A stretch of 41,310 bases of DNA from Caballeronia choica. GTDB lineage: Bacteria > Pseudomonadota > Gammaproteobacteria > Burkholderiales > Burkholderiaceae. Position 1 is the first letter of the stretch. Each line of letters starts with the position of its first letter. A program made the translations under genes and the position numbers. The notes under the pieces are model-generated. The model made no database searches and was not told the DNA's origin. It saw only the letters and a program-made list of their open reading frames with translations. Shown piece after piece: positions 18,673 through 25,851 of this stretch. The DNA lies in NCBI RefSeq assembly GCF_001544535.1, contig NZ_FCON02000066.1, forward strand, positions 1-41,310, written 5' to 3'.

Positions 18673-19140
18673 TCAGTCGTTCGACGGCCGTCCCGTCTTT
18701 ACCGTTTCGAGCTCCTTGACGGTGGCAAGTAGCTGCTCGGCGGGCGCGGCGTCGAGCATCGCCAACGCGGCACGAAGCAGTTCGCTCTTTTTGACGCGCA
18801 CGCCATTCTCGTGGCATTTCTGCTTGAGCGAAGCAATCTTCGCGTAGTCCGATTTCGGCATGGTGAAGCTGTCGCGCACGACCTTTTCCTTCTTTGGTCG
18901 TTTGCCTTTTCCTTCGTTCGATGCCGGCAGCGCAACTGCTTCGGAGGTTGCGGCCTGCTTCGATCGCGCGGACTTGGAAGCGCTCGGCTGGGTGCTCTTT
19001 GAAGCGGGAGTCTTCTTCCGTGGGGGCGCTTTCGATTTCGCCTTGGCGACCGGCTTTGTCTCGACCGTGCCCTTTCCTGCGGCGCTCTTGGGGAAATGGA
19101 AAGCCTTCTTAGTCGGCGCCTTGATATCGGGTGTGGCCAT
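18673..19140 (-). CDS. Lys/Ala-rich histone-H1-like protein with C-terminal ribbon-helix-helix-type segment
   Basis: 155-residue protein in two parts. Residues 1 to about 90 are Lys/Ala/Pro/Ser-rich and resemble H1-like bacterial nucleoid proteins (PVAKAKSKAPPRKKTPASK). The C-terminal 60 residues (RDSFTMPKSDYAKIASLKQK, then KKSELLRAALAMLD) have the shape of a short ribbon-helix-helix DNA-binding motif. The start is ATG at 19140 with an AGGAG site 6 bases upstream; a -10-like TATACT lies on the minus strand at 19175-19170. A nucleoid or DNA-binding role is inferred. It directly flanks the island attachment site. Confidence 0.72.
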   Translation of the reverse strand: MATPDIKAPTKKAFHFPKSAAGKGTVETKPVAKAKSKAPPRKKTPASKSTQPSASKSARSKQAATSEAVALPASNEGKGKRPKKEKVVRDSFTMPKSDYAKIASLKQKCHENGVRVKKSELLRAALAMLDAAPAEQLLATVKELETVKTGRPSND

Positions 19141-19642
19141 GTGTTTCTCCTGTTCTTGTATGCGAAAACAGTATATACGGTTTCGGACGGCCGGATGCAA
19201 TGGTCAGGACGGCTTCTACGGTCTCTGGCGGAGACCTGGGGCGGTCGCAACGGGGAGCGCTTTCAAGCGGAAGCCGACAGTCGTGAATGGCGACTGATAA
19301 GGACCACGTGGCTATCGACAACGGCCGTCAAGTCCTTGGTCAGTCTGGATGTCAGGACGTCCGTTCCATCGTCTGGTCCGCCATTCGCGCAAGGGGACGT
19401 TGTCGGTCCGACGCGGCCGGAATGGGCCGAGCCGTTAGCGTCGGTCGCTCATGAAGCATGAGGAGGAGCGCGCTTATCGCCCGTCGACGCGCAGACGGTG
19501 TTCGAAGCGGCTTCGCTTTTCATTGCGGATTCGCGTCCGGACGTATGCGGAACGCATGCCGCTCGGTTCCCAATACGGGAATTTCGACGGGATTCGATGC
19601 TGGAGATTTAACGAGGGTGCGCCGGAAACGCTGACGGGAATT
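19141..19642. other. Intergenic region left of the tRNA-His fragment
   Basis: About 500 bases. The left edge contains the promoter of the lysine-rich protein gene (TATACT on the minus strand at 19170-19175). The rest shows short open frames with poor codon use and no recognisable product. I see no gene in it. It is taken as chromosomal flank. Confidence 0.55.
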
Positions 19643-19690
19643 TGGGGTGGCTGATGGGACTCGAACCCACGACGACAGGAATCACAATCC
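19643..19690 (-). other. tRNA-His 3' half: probable attachment site of the island
   Basis: On the minus strand these 48 bases read as the 3' part of tRNA-His: the anticodon arm GGATTGTGATTCC with anticodon GTG, the variable loop, the T arm GTGGGTTCGAGTCCCAT, then CAGCCAC, the discriminator C and CCA. The bases that should form the D arm and 5' acceptor strand (19691 onward) do not match any tRNA. Integrases commonly recombine at tRNA anticodon or T arms, and this lies about 190 bases from an integrase start. I therefore read it as an att half-site left by integration into tRNA-His. Confidence 0.85.
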
Positions 19691-19773
19691 TCTTAGAGTT
19701 CCATAGCCTCGCATGGCGGGGGATGCGAGCCGACTTATAAATTCATAAAAAACAATGGTTTAACGCCTTTCGT

Positions 19774-19817
19774 GTTCTTCAGAACGATGGCGTTTGATGG
19801 CGCGATATGGATATAAT
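19774..19817 (+). promoter_or_regulatory. Putative integrase promoter and inverted repeat
   Basis: A perfect -10 TATAAT lies at 19812-19817, about 60 bases before the integrase ATG. The -35 region is weak. Just upstream, GTTCTTCAGAAC (19774-19785) is an inverted repeat with 5-base arms that could be an operator or excisionase/integrase arm site. A clear GGGGGAG ribosome site precedes the integrase start. Confidence 0.5.
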
Positions 19818-19879
19818 GCGCTTACACCAGCACTTACACGAAACCAAGGGGGAGCGGGTAAGCAGCCGGGGGAGCGAAC

Positions 19880-21262
19880 ATGGCAAGGGTCAAACTGACG
19901 GCGGCGCGGGTACGCGATTTCCAATGTGGATCGGGCAAAGCGCAATCTTTTCTCTGGGACACGGTAGAAGAACAGATGGCGGTGCGCGCCACGGCGAAGG
20001 GCGCGAAAGCTTACATATTTCAGGCCCCACTGGGCGACGGGCGCGAGTTGCGTATGACTATCGGCAGCCCTGCCGACTGGGACATTGCCCACGCCCGCGA
20101 ACGTGCGCGCGAACTGCAACGGATGATTGACGAGGGCCGCGACCCCCGCGAGGAAAAGCGGGCGACGATGGAAGCCGACCGCGCCGCCGCCGAGGCGCGC
20201 CGCCATGCAGCGCAGCGGGAAGCTGTGACCTTGCGTGACGCATGGGACGTGTATGTTGCAGAGCGCCGCCCCAAATGGAGCGAACTGCATTATCGCGACC
20301 ATGTCACGCTTGCCAGCGCTGGCGGCGAACCGAAAAAACGCGGGAAGGGCCTAACAGAGCCGGGACCGCTCGCCGCGCTGCTGGGCCTGCGACTGGCGGA
20401 CCTCAGTGCCGACTGTATGGCCGAATGGCTGGCCGTGGAAGCCGAAAAGCGCCCAGCGCGCGCGCGCCTTGCCTTTAACCTGCTGCGCATTTTCGCGGCG
20501 TGGTGCGAATCAAAGGCGGACTATCGCGGCCTGATTGACCCGCAAGCTGTCTCAACGCGGCTATCCAAAGACGCACTGCCGAAACGAGGGACCAAAACCG
20601 ACGCCCTGCAACGGGAACAGTTGGCTGGATGGTTTGCCGCCGTCCGCCAGCTTGAAAACCCGATGATGGAAGCGTATCTGATTGGTCTGTTGGTAACGGG
20701 CGCGCGCCGGGAAGAACTGGCCGGGCTGCGCTGGGACGACGTGGATTTTCGCTGGCGCAGCCTGCATCTGGCGGACAAAGTGGAGACCGAAAGCGGGCGC
20801 AGGATTCCCCTGACGCCTTATTTCGGCTCGCTGCTGCGGGAACTCAAACGCATAAACGAGACCCCCCCGAACGTGCGGCAGATGCGCCGCCTTGCCGCAA
20901 AGGGCGAAACGTGGAAGTCGTCCGACTGGGTGTTTTCCAGTAAGACTGCCGCCGATGGCCGACTGGCGGCCCCAAACAATGCCCTGCATCGCGTTTGCAC
21001 GGCGGCTGGCATTCCGGCTGTAACCTTGCACGGCCTGCGCCGCTCGTTTTCCAGCCTTGCCGAGTGGACGGAGACGCCAACCGGCGTAGTCGCGCAAATC
21101 ATGGGGCACAAGCCCAGCGCGACCGCCGAGCGGCATTACAAGGTGCGCCCGCTCGACCTGCTGCGTGCTTGGGCGGACAAACTGGAGGCGTGGATTCTGG
21201 CTGAGGCCGGAATCGACTTCAAGCCCGAGCAGGCGACGCCGGGCCTGCATGCTGTGAAATAA
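19880..21262 (+). CDS. int: Tyrosine recombinase (island integrase)
   Basis: 460-residue site-specific integrase. The N-terminal part (to about residue 110) resembles the arm-binding domain of tRNA-targeting integrases, with AVRATAKGAKAYIFQ and the LGDGRELRMTIGS strand pair. A core-binding domain follows to about residue 230, then the catalytic domain. Catalytic residues are visible: Arg276 in TGARREE, His384 and Arg387 in LHGLRR, His410 in MGHKPS, and the nucleophile Tyr420 in ERHYKVR. It reads away from the tRNA-His fragment, which fits a P4-like tRNA-integrating element. All active-site residues seem intact, so the enzyme may be functional. Confidence 0.95.
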   Translation: MARVKLTAARVRDFQCGSGKAQSFLWDTVEEQMAVRATAKGAKAYIFQAPLGDGRELRMTIGSPADWDIAHARERARELQRMIDEGRDPREEKRATMEADRAAAEARRHAAQREAVTLRDAWDVYVAERRPKWSELHYRDHVTLASAGGEPKKRGKGLTEPGPLAALLGLRLADLSADCMAEWLAVEAEKRPARARLAFNLLRIFAAWCESKADYRGLIDPQAVSTRLSKDALPKRGTKTDALQREQLAGWFAAVRQLENPMMEAYLIGLLVTGARREELAGLRWDDVDFRWRSLHLADKVETESGRRIPLTPYFGSLLRELKRINETPPNVRQMRRLAAKGETWKSSDWVFSSKTAADGRLAAPNNALHRVCTAAGIPAVTLHGLRRSFSSLAEWTETPTGVVAQIMGHKPSATAERHYKVRPLDLLRAWADKLEAWILAEAGIDFKPEQATPGLHAVK

Positions 21263-21273
21263 TCGCGTGAAGC

Positions 21274-21307
21274 GGCGGCGCGTCTAGTTCGCGCTGGGCG
21301 CGCCGCC
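21274..21307 (+). promoter_or_regulatory. Leader hairpin, copy A
   Basis: Perfect 9-base inverted repeat GGCGGCGCG (21274-21282) with CGCGCCGCC (21299-21307), loop 16 bases, placed 39 bases before the M41-like gene. There is no T-run after it, so it is not an ordinary terminator. The same arms occur before the next gene (22133-22168). Confidence 0.65.
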
Positions 21308-21346
21308 TAGCCCATCCAACCCCCGTCTGTTTGGGAGACGCGGCAA

Positions 21347-22105
21347 ATGGCTGCTGACGATGATACCGCGCGCCCTGACGTAACGCCGGCGTTGACATTC
21401 ACGAAAGCGATGCGTCGCGCGACCTGCGTGCATGAGGCTGCGCACGCGGTTTTCTACGCGTTGGGCGGAGTATCCGTTTACCGGATGGCTGTTGCTCCTG
21501 AAGGATGCACCGACTGGAGTATCGAATCCTGGAAAGGTGACCTTTGCGGATGGTGCGAGGCGTCGGAGTTCTTCGGCCTGGACTACCTGAGTTGGTGCCC
21601 AGATGAATACGGCGGGGCCTATCGCCCGAGTCTTAACGCTTGGCGCTCACTTCAATCGCAGATTCCGCTGAGCGGTCGCCACGAGTCCAACCGCATAACG
21701 CGCGCGCACATCTGCGCGTTGCTCGCTGGGCCGATAGCCGGAGGCATATTGGACAACGCAGTTGACGGCGACGAGTTTGAGGCCGTGGACTACGACGATT
21801 TCGAGGCTGTGGACTACATCGGTGGCTACGTGCTTGCGGGTGGGCTACGGCGCGGTAACGATATCGCCATAGCGGAGGGATTGGCGACTCTGCTTTATTC
21901 GCGCAACGAATATGACCATCTGGCTACGCTGACACTCGCCACGCTACGCCGTCCAGACGTGTGGGCGATGGTGTTGCGTCTGGCTGGCAAACTGGAGCGG
22001 CTGGGCGATATCGTGGAATTTCCCGGACTGCTGCCCGAAGCGGTACCCCACTGGCCGCCCTCACCACGAGCAAAGCGACGCAATTTCGCGCTGGTGGCAG
22101 TGTAA
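21347..22105 (+). CDS. Stand-alone M41-like zinc peptidase domain protein
   Basis: 252-residue protein with features of the FtsH-type (M41) peptidase domain but no AAA ATPase or membrane part. The zinc motif HEAAH lies at residues 29-33 and is followed, as in M41, by AVFYALGG and a VYRMAVAPEG strand. ALLAGPIAGG at 125-133 matches the M41 AGRAAEE helix, and GGLRRGNDIAIAEGLA holds Asp172 in the place of the third zinc ligand. Between these blocks is an acidic insert with a duplicated eight-residue unit (DEFEAVDY DDFEAVDY, 142-157), encoded by a 24-base tandem repeat. The first residues, MAADDDTARPD, are shared with the next gene. Substrate and role are unknown; cleavage of a repressor or host protein would be a guess. 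Confidence 0.72.
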   Translation: MAADDDTARPDVTPALTFTKAMRRATCVHEAAHAVFYALGGVSVYRMAVAPEGCTDWSIESWKGDLCGWCEASEFFGLDYLSWCPDEYGGAYRPSLNAWRSLQSQIPLSGRHESNRITRAHICALLAGPIAGGILDNAVDGDEFEAVDYDDFEAVDYIGGYVLAGGLRRGNDIAIAEGLATLLYSRNEYDHLATLTLATLRRPDVWAMVLRLAGKLERLGDIVEFPGLLPEAVPHWPPSPRAKRRNFALVAV

Positions 22106-22132
22106 GTACGATTGAAGGCGATTCATGAAAGC

Positions 22133-22168
22133 GGCGGCGCGTACCGTTGAAGCGGTTAGCGCGCCGCC
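22133..22168 (+). promoter_or_regulatory. Leader hairpin, copy B
   Basis: The same perfect 9-base arms as copy A: GGCGGCGCG at 22133-22141 and CGCGCCGCC at 22160-22168, with an 18-base loop of different sequence. It lies 32 bases before the next gene. Both copies are followed by GGGAGAC(A/G)CGGC and the start codon. The conservation of the stem with a changed loop suggests selection on structure or on a protein-binding palindrome. Confidence 0.65.
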
Positions 22169-22200
22169 TGACCAATACCCTGTCTTCGGGAGACACGGCG

Positions 22201-23304
22201 ATGGCTGCCGACGATGATAGCGCGCACCCTGATGCATCTGCGGACAATGCACCCCGAAAAAAACGTTGGTGGAAGCGGCTGCCGCCTTCTGATGTCTATC
22301 CACCGCGTCGCGCGCGCCTTCTGGTGCTGCCGGGCGAAGTTGAAATGCTTACCATCCGCGAGGCAGCGGACTGGCTCGCCCGTGTCGCTGCTGAGGAAGC
22401 AGACCCGGAGCAACGACAAACCTTGCGCGGCAAATACCGGTTCATGTATGGGCATGCGTTGTGTGAGCTAATCCGGTCCGGCGACTTTCAGTTGGTCAAG
22501 CCGCACACAGTGTCGCGCGAGACATTCGAGCATTTCGCGCGCTGGTACGGCTACCACCTGAACTGCGACCCGGACGAAAGCCTGCCGCAGGAATCCGGCG
22601 TTATCGTGCCCGAGGGACGGACGCAGGCATTCGGCCTGGGTGAGCCGGGTACGCGCAGGCTCTATCTGCCAGCCGGGGCTAAGGTTGTGGAGCTTTTCGC
22701 AGTCCCTGAGCTTCTGGCACGAGCCGTTAATAACGATGCGCCGCCAGAGATGCACGACGATACCGCGTTACTGGCTGAAACGTTCGAACGCCGCCTGCGC
22801 GACGAACTGAGCGCCGGTCGCATTGTGACGCTCTGCTGGGACTCGCGGGACTCACGCGAACCGATGCCGGGCTCGTCTGCGTGGGCGGTGCTGACGAAGG
22901 CAGCAGTTATCACCCGCGCCCACCTAGAACAGTTCGCAGCGCTATGCGGCGTTCCGGTACTCGATTTCCCTGCTGGCGACGACGCGCAGGCGATGTCTGC
23001 GACTGCGAACGACGGAGCCAAGCCCGTGCAACGGCAGGCCGCGCAGGAAGCCCGCATCCTCGAAGAGATACGCAAGCTCGGTTATGACCCGCTAGCGCTA
23101 CCGCCGAATCCTCGTGGCAAGGCGGGAGTAAAGGCCGAAGTGCGCGCTATTTGCGAACGGGACCAGAGTCTGTTTCCCCCGGGGAAGAAGGGTAAAAAAA
23201 GCAAGACGTTTGACCTTGCGTGGGAGCGGTTGAGCGCGGCCAAAAGCATAAAGTACAGGAAACAGCAGTGTCCCTCGCCGGGTATCCCTCAAACTGAGGG
23301 ATAG
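22201..23304 (+). CDS. Island protein of unknown function sharing N-terminal tag with the M41-like protein
   Basis: 367-residue soluble protein. The start is ATG at 22201 after GGGAGACACGGCG; this matches the upstream gene's start context, and the first residues MAADDDSAHPDA mirror its MAADDDTARPDV. The body has a WLARVAAEEADPEQRQTLRG helix-rich part, a VKPHTVSRETFEHFARWYGY stretch, and a C-terminal part with EARILEEIRKLGYDPLALPP, then KAEVRAICERDQSLF and a lysine-rich patch (GKKGKKSKTFD). The C-terminal part reads like a small helical domain found at the end of various island or phage proteins, but I cannot name it. Function unknown. Confidence 0.7.
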   Translation: MAADDDSAHPDASADNAPRKKRWWKRLPPSDVYPPRRARLLVLPGEVEMLTIREAADWLARVAAEEADPEQRQTLRGKYRFMYGHALCELIRSGDFQLVKPHTVSRETFEHFARWYGYHLNCDPDESLPQESGVIVPEGRTQAFGLGEPGTRRLYLPAGAKVVELFAVPELLARAVNNDAPPEMHDDTALLAETFERRLRDELSAGRIVTLCWDSRDSREPMPGSSAWAVLTKAAVITRAHLEQFAALCGVPVLDFPAGDDAQAMSATANDGAKPVQRQAAQEARILEEIRKLGYDPLALPPNPRGKAGVKAEVRAICERDQSLFPPGKKGKKSKTFDLAWERLSAAKSIKYRKQQCPSPGIPQTEG

Positions 23305-23352
23305 AGGGAGGGTTGCGGCGAGGGATAGTTGCGGGCGCTTAATCGTTTGTGA

Positions 23353-23372
23353 CGCCATCACTTGCGATGGCG
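23353..23372 (+). promoter_or_regulatory. Small hairpin overlapping the leader of the HTH gene
   Basis: CGCCATC (23353-23359) pairs perfectly with GATGGCG (23366-23372) around a 6-base loop. The AGGAG ribosome site at 23374-23378 starts one base after the stem, so the structure could modulate ribosome access to the ATG at 23388. Confidence 0.45.
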
Positions 23373-23387
23373 CAGGAGCGACGAACG

Positions 23388-23750
23388 ATGCAGACCTGCC
23401 ATCCCCCCGAAGTTGCCGCGCTTGCCGCGACCCTGCGTTCCACGTTGCCCGCTATGCCGGACGGCGTGCCGCGTGCGCTGGTGCAACTGGCTCTGGCCGT
23501 GCTGGCCGACACGGAAGCGCGTACCAGTCGCGTCGCGACGCCCGAAACGTACGCGCTGCACGCCAAGCCTAAGCCGTTGACTACTGCCGAACTGGCCGCC
23601 GCGCTGAGCCGCGAGCAAAGCACAATCCGTCGCCGCCTCTGCGATACCGGCAGCTATTTCGGTCTGACGCCGACGAAACTTCCGTCCGGGCGTTTGCTCT
23701 GGCCTGCGGACTCGCTAGAGCAACTGACAGCAGCAGGCAGTGCGAAATGA
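23388..23750 (+). CDS. Putative helix-turn-helix DNA-binding protein
   Basis: 120-residue protein. The C-terminal half reads as a helix-turn-helix with wing: LTTAELAAALSREQSTIRRR, then a strand pair FGLTPTKLPSGRLLWP. This resembles excisionase/MerR-like or phage regulatory domains. The N-terminal half is alanine-rich and helical. ATG at 23388 with AGGAG at 23374-23378 is preferred over earlier in-frame starts inside the hairpin. The stop overlaps the next ATG (ATGA). It may be the excisionase or an early regulator. Confidence 0.65.
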   Translation: MQTCHPPEVAALAATLRSTLPAMPDGVPRALVQLALAVLADTEARTSRVATPETYALHAKPKPLTTAELAAALSREQSTIRRRLCDTGSYFGLTPTKLPSGRLLWPADSLEQLTAAGSAK

Positions 23751-24133
23751 AAAAAACGCCCGACCCCCTTGACGGCGAATCAGCAGGCGCACTCGTTACA
23801 CTCGCTGCCCATCCTACAGAAGTCCTGCCGAGTCCGCGCGCCGCTTTTGCCGGAAGTGACAACCCCCGCCATCTGCGCGCGATAGCCCGCCTACGCGTGC
23901 GTTCGCAAACGCGCGAAGCCATCGACCGCGCGACGGGCTGCTCGAACGGTCCTGACCTTGTGGCCGAACTGCGCCGCCACCATCTCGGCATTCCCTGTAC
24001 GAGCATTCCCTGTTACGACCGCGACGGGCGCGAGGTCCAGCGCGGCGTCTATCACCTGATGTACGCCGACCGCCGCAAGCTGGCGCGCTGGCTGTCGCGC
24101 GTCTGCATCCAGGGAAGCAAGGGGTTATCGTGA
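23747..24133 (+). CDS. Small basic island protein, possible DNA-binding
   Basis: 128-residue protein whose central part (RSQTREAIDRATGCSNGPDL, then VAELRRHHLGIPCTSIPC) looks like a helix-turn-helix followed by a YDRDGREVQRGVYHL strand pair. That arrangement is seen in short phage regulatory or replication-associated proteins with a winged-helix fold. It overlaps the genes on both sides by four bases. No enzymatic motif visible. The DNA-binding role is inferred from shape only. Confidence 0.6.
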   Translation: MKKTPDPLDGESAGALVTLAAHPTEVLPSPRAAFAGSDNPRHLRAIARLRVRSQTREAIDRATGCSNGPDLVAELRRHHLGIPCTSIPCYDRDGREVQRGVYHLMYADRRKLARWLSRVCIQGSKGLS

Positions 24134-24777
24134 GCTTCGAAGCGCTTCGCTCCGTCGCAGCGATGACAGCGCGCCTGGGCACGGCGCTGCCCGTCGCCGT
24201 AATACTGGCCGACCTTGCCGACAGGAGTGGCTGCGCCTACCCCTCGATTCCGTATCTGTGCGAGCGCAGCGGGCTCTGCCGTAGCACGGTCAAGCAGGCG
24301 TTGCGCGAGCTACGCGTCAGCGGATTGCTTGTCGATACGGGGGAACGCGTTGGACGTACCGGGCAAATCCCCGTCTACCGCCTATCACTGCCATCGTATG
24401 ACGCATTGCGGAAAGAAACCGGAATGCGCAACGGCAACGGGCACCCAGAGCACCATGACGCAGCCGCTTCAAAGAGGGCAGCCAGCCGACCCGTTAAGGA
24501 TACCAAAAGAGGTCGGCGCGCTGCCCCCTTGAACGGGGCCAAAGGGGGCAGTTTCATTGACGGAAAGGGGGCAGTTTCACTGACAAAAATAGGGCAGCCC
24601 GCCGACCCCGGAATCAGTAAAGGCACACAGGAAAATCACACAGGGGCCTGTGGCATAACAGCAGCCGATGGCGCGAAAGTTACGCCTGCATCGAAAAGTG
24701 CAATCCTGGGCAGCGAAGATTCACGGGCTGAAGTGGCAAGAATGATTGCGATATTGCAACGCAAGGTGAAGCCATGA
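24130..24777 (+). CDS. HTH_36-type replication-initiator-like protein
   Basis: 215-residue protein starting at GTG 24130 (GTGA overlap with the previous stop). Residues about 15-85 form a winged helix of the HTH_36 type found in phage and plasmid replication proteins: VAVILADLADRSGCAYPSIP, then ERSGLCRSTVKQALRELRVS and GLLVDTGERVG. The C-terminal part is Lys/Gly/Ser-rich and low in complexity, probably disordered (KGGSFIDGKGAVSLTK), with a final short helix VARMIAILQRKVKP. A role in island replication or its control is inferred from the fold and position. Confidence 0.68.
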   Translation: MSFEALRSVAAMTARLGTALPVAVILADLADRSGCAYPSIPYLCERSGLCRSTVKQALRELRVSGLLVDTGERVGRTGQIPVYRLSLPSYDALRKETGMRNGNGHPEHHDAAASKRAASRPVKDTKRGRRAAPLNGAKGGSFIDGKGAVSLTKIGQPADPGISKGTQENHTGACGITAADGAKVTPASKSAILGSEDSRAEVARMIAILQRKVKP

Positions 24778-25415
24778 GCCAATCGCCGCCCGGTCTGCAA
24801 TGTGTCGCCAACGGCTGTCCCGCACCGGCTGCCTACCGCAGCGGTGGCGGGTGGATTTGCGCTGCGCACCGGGACGCGCCGCCCGACAAGTGGGGTGCCG
24901 TCACGACATGGTTGCATGAGCACCATTGGGGCTTTCGTGCTGCTGCACGCGCCGAGGGCCTGTCCAGTTTCGACTGGGTCGCGGAAGCACCGATAGCCGC
25001 AGAACTCTGCAGGCGGCGCGGCTATCTGCAGTGGGCACCGGCGGTCCAGCGAGTCGAGCAATGCGTGCACGACCGCATTACCGGCAAGGCGATTCGTGCG
25101 GTACGCGAGATTGATGAACGCGCGCGCAACAGGGCATGGGCCTGTCGCCTGCGCAACCTGTTGTACACGGAATGCCTGCGTGCATGCGGGTGTGTATCTG
25201 CGCGCGACGACAGAGCGCATGCCATCAAAAGGCAATACGAAGTCGACGTACCAAACGGGTTCACGCCGCGGGCGAAATTCGTTGCTGCTGGTTTGCAGAC
25301 GGGCTGCCGGTCTGTTCCGTTGGGCCACGGCGACGAGGCCGTTGGTGGACCAACCGCGCCATCCTTTTGCAAGGTTTCCGACGACGGCGAAGCGACCCTG
25401 AACCGTGACCCTTGA
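24774..25415 (+). CDS. Cysteine-rich island protein with N-terminal zinc-binding motif
   Basis: 213-residue protein. The first 40 residues carry CVANGCP then WICAAH, a Cys/His set suited to one zinc ion. The middle part is helical and basic (ERARNRAWACRLRNLL) with more cysteines (TECLRACGCVSARDD). The last 60 or so residues look less ordered, and the normal end may have been lost or frame-shifted. It overlaps the previous gene by four bases and is followed after 16 bases by the nuclease gene. Function unknown. Confidence 0.58.
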   Translation: MSQSPPGLQCVANGCPAPAAYRSGGGWICAAHRDAPPDKWGAVTTWLHEHHWGFRAAARAEGLSSFDWVAEAPIAAELCRRRGYLQWAPAVQRVEQCVHDRITGKAIRAVREIDERARNRAWACRLRNLLYTECLRACGCVSARDDRAHAIKRQYEVDVPNGFTPRAKFVAAGLQTGCRSVPLGHGDEAVGGPTAPSFCKVSDDGEATLNRDP

Positions 25416-25431
25416 GCACGGAGGCCGAAAC

Positions 25432-25851
25432 GTGGGTGCGATGCAGCGGCGAAAAGGCGGCGACGGCGAGCGCGAGCTTGCGGCGTTGGTGCGCGAACTG
25501 ACCGGCTGGGACGTGCGGCGGCGCGTGCGCCAGCACGAAGGCGACAGCGACGTCGAGGGCATTCCCGGCTGGTGCTGCGAGGTCAAACGCCATGCGCGGG
25601 CGACGCGCGCGGACCTGCGCTGCTGGTGGGCCCAGACCGCGCGGCAGGCGGCGGCGTGTGCCCAGCGGCCCGTGCTGTTCTACCGGCTCGACCGGGACTG
25701 CTGGCGCGCGCTCTGGCCGGTTGCGGTGCTGGCCGACGTCTATGTCGCGGGCGGCTGGCTCGATTACGACATGACGTGCGAGGGCAGCGTGTCCGCATGG
25801 GCTGCTGTGGCTCGCGAATGCGAATCCGCGACTCTGGAGGCGACGCCGTGA
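25432..25851 (+). CDS. Putative PD-(D/E)XK endonuclease, phage-type
   Basis: 139-residue small nuclease. The core reads KGGDGERELAALVRELTG, then VRQHEGDSDVEGIPG and WCCEVKRHARA. This gives an early Glu, Asp in GDSDVEG and E-x-K in EVK, the PD-(D/E)XK active site shared with Holliday-junction-resolvase-like phage proteins. GTG at 25432 was chosen because GGAGG (25420-25424) sits 7 bases upstream. The stop overlaps the next GTG. It could resolve recombination intermediates during island replication; substrate not known. Confidence 0.75.
   Translation: MGAMQRRKGGDGERELAALVRELTGWDVRRRVRQHEGDSDVEGIPGWCCEVKRHARATRADLRCWWAQTARQAAACAQRPVLFYRLDRDCWRALWPVAVLADVYVAGGWLDYDMTCEGSVSAWAAVARECESATLEATP

Noticed and set aside
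19643-19740. Full tRNA-His gene
   Set aside because: The 5' half cannot be built from 19691-19740: no D arm and no strand pairing with the acceptor end.
21770-21817. Short tandem repeat considered as a CRISPR or VNTR array
   Set aside because: Only two units, inside a coding frame and in phase with codons.
22124-22216. 30-codon leader peptide frame starting ATG before leader hairpin B
   Set aside because: Copy A has a one-base difference that ends the frame after a few codons, so a conserved leader peptide is unlikely.
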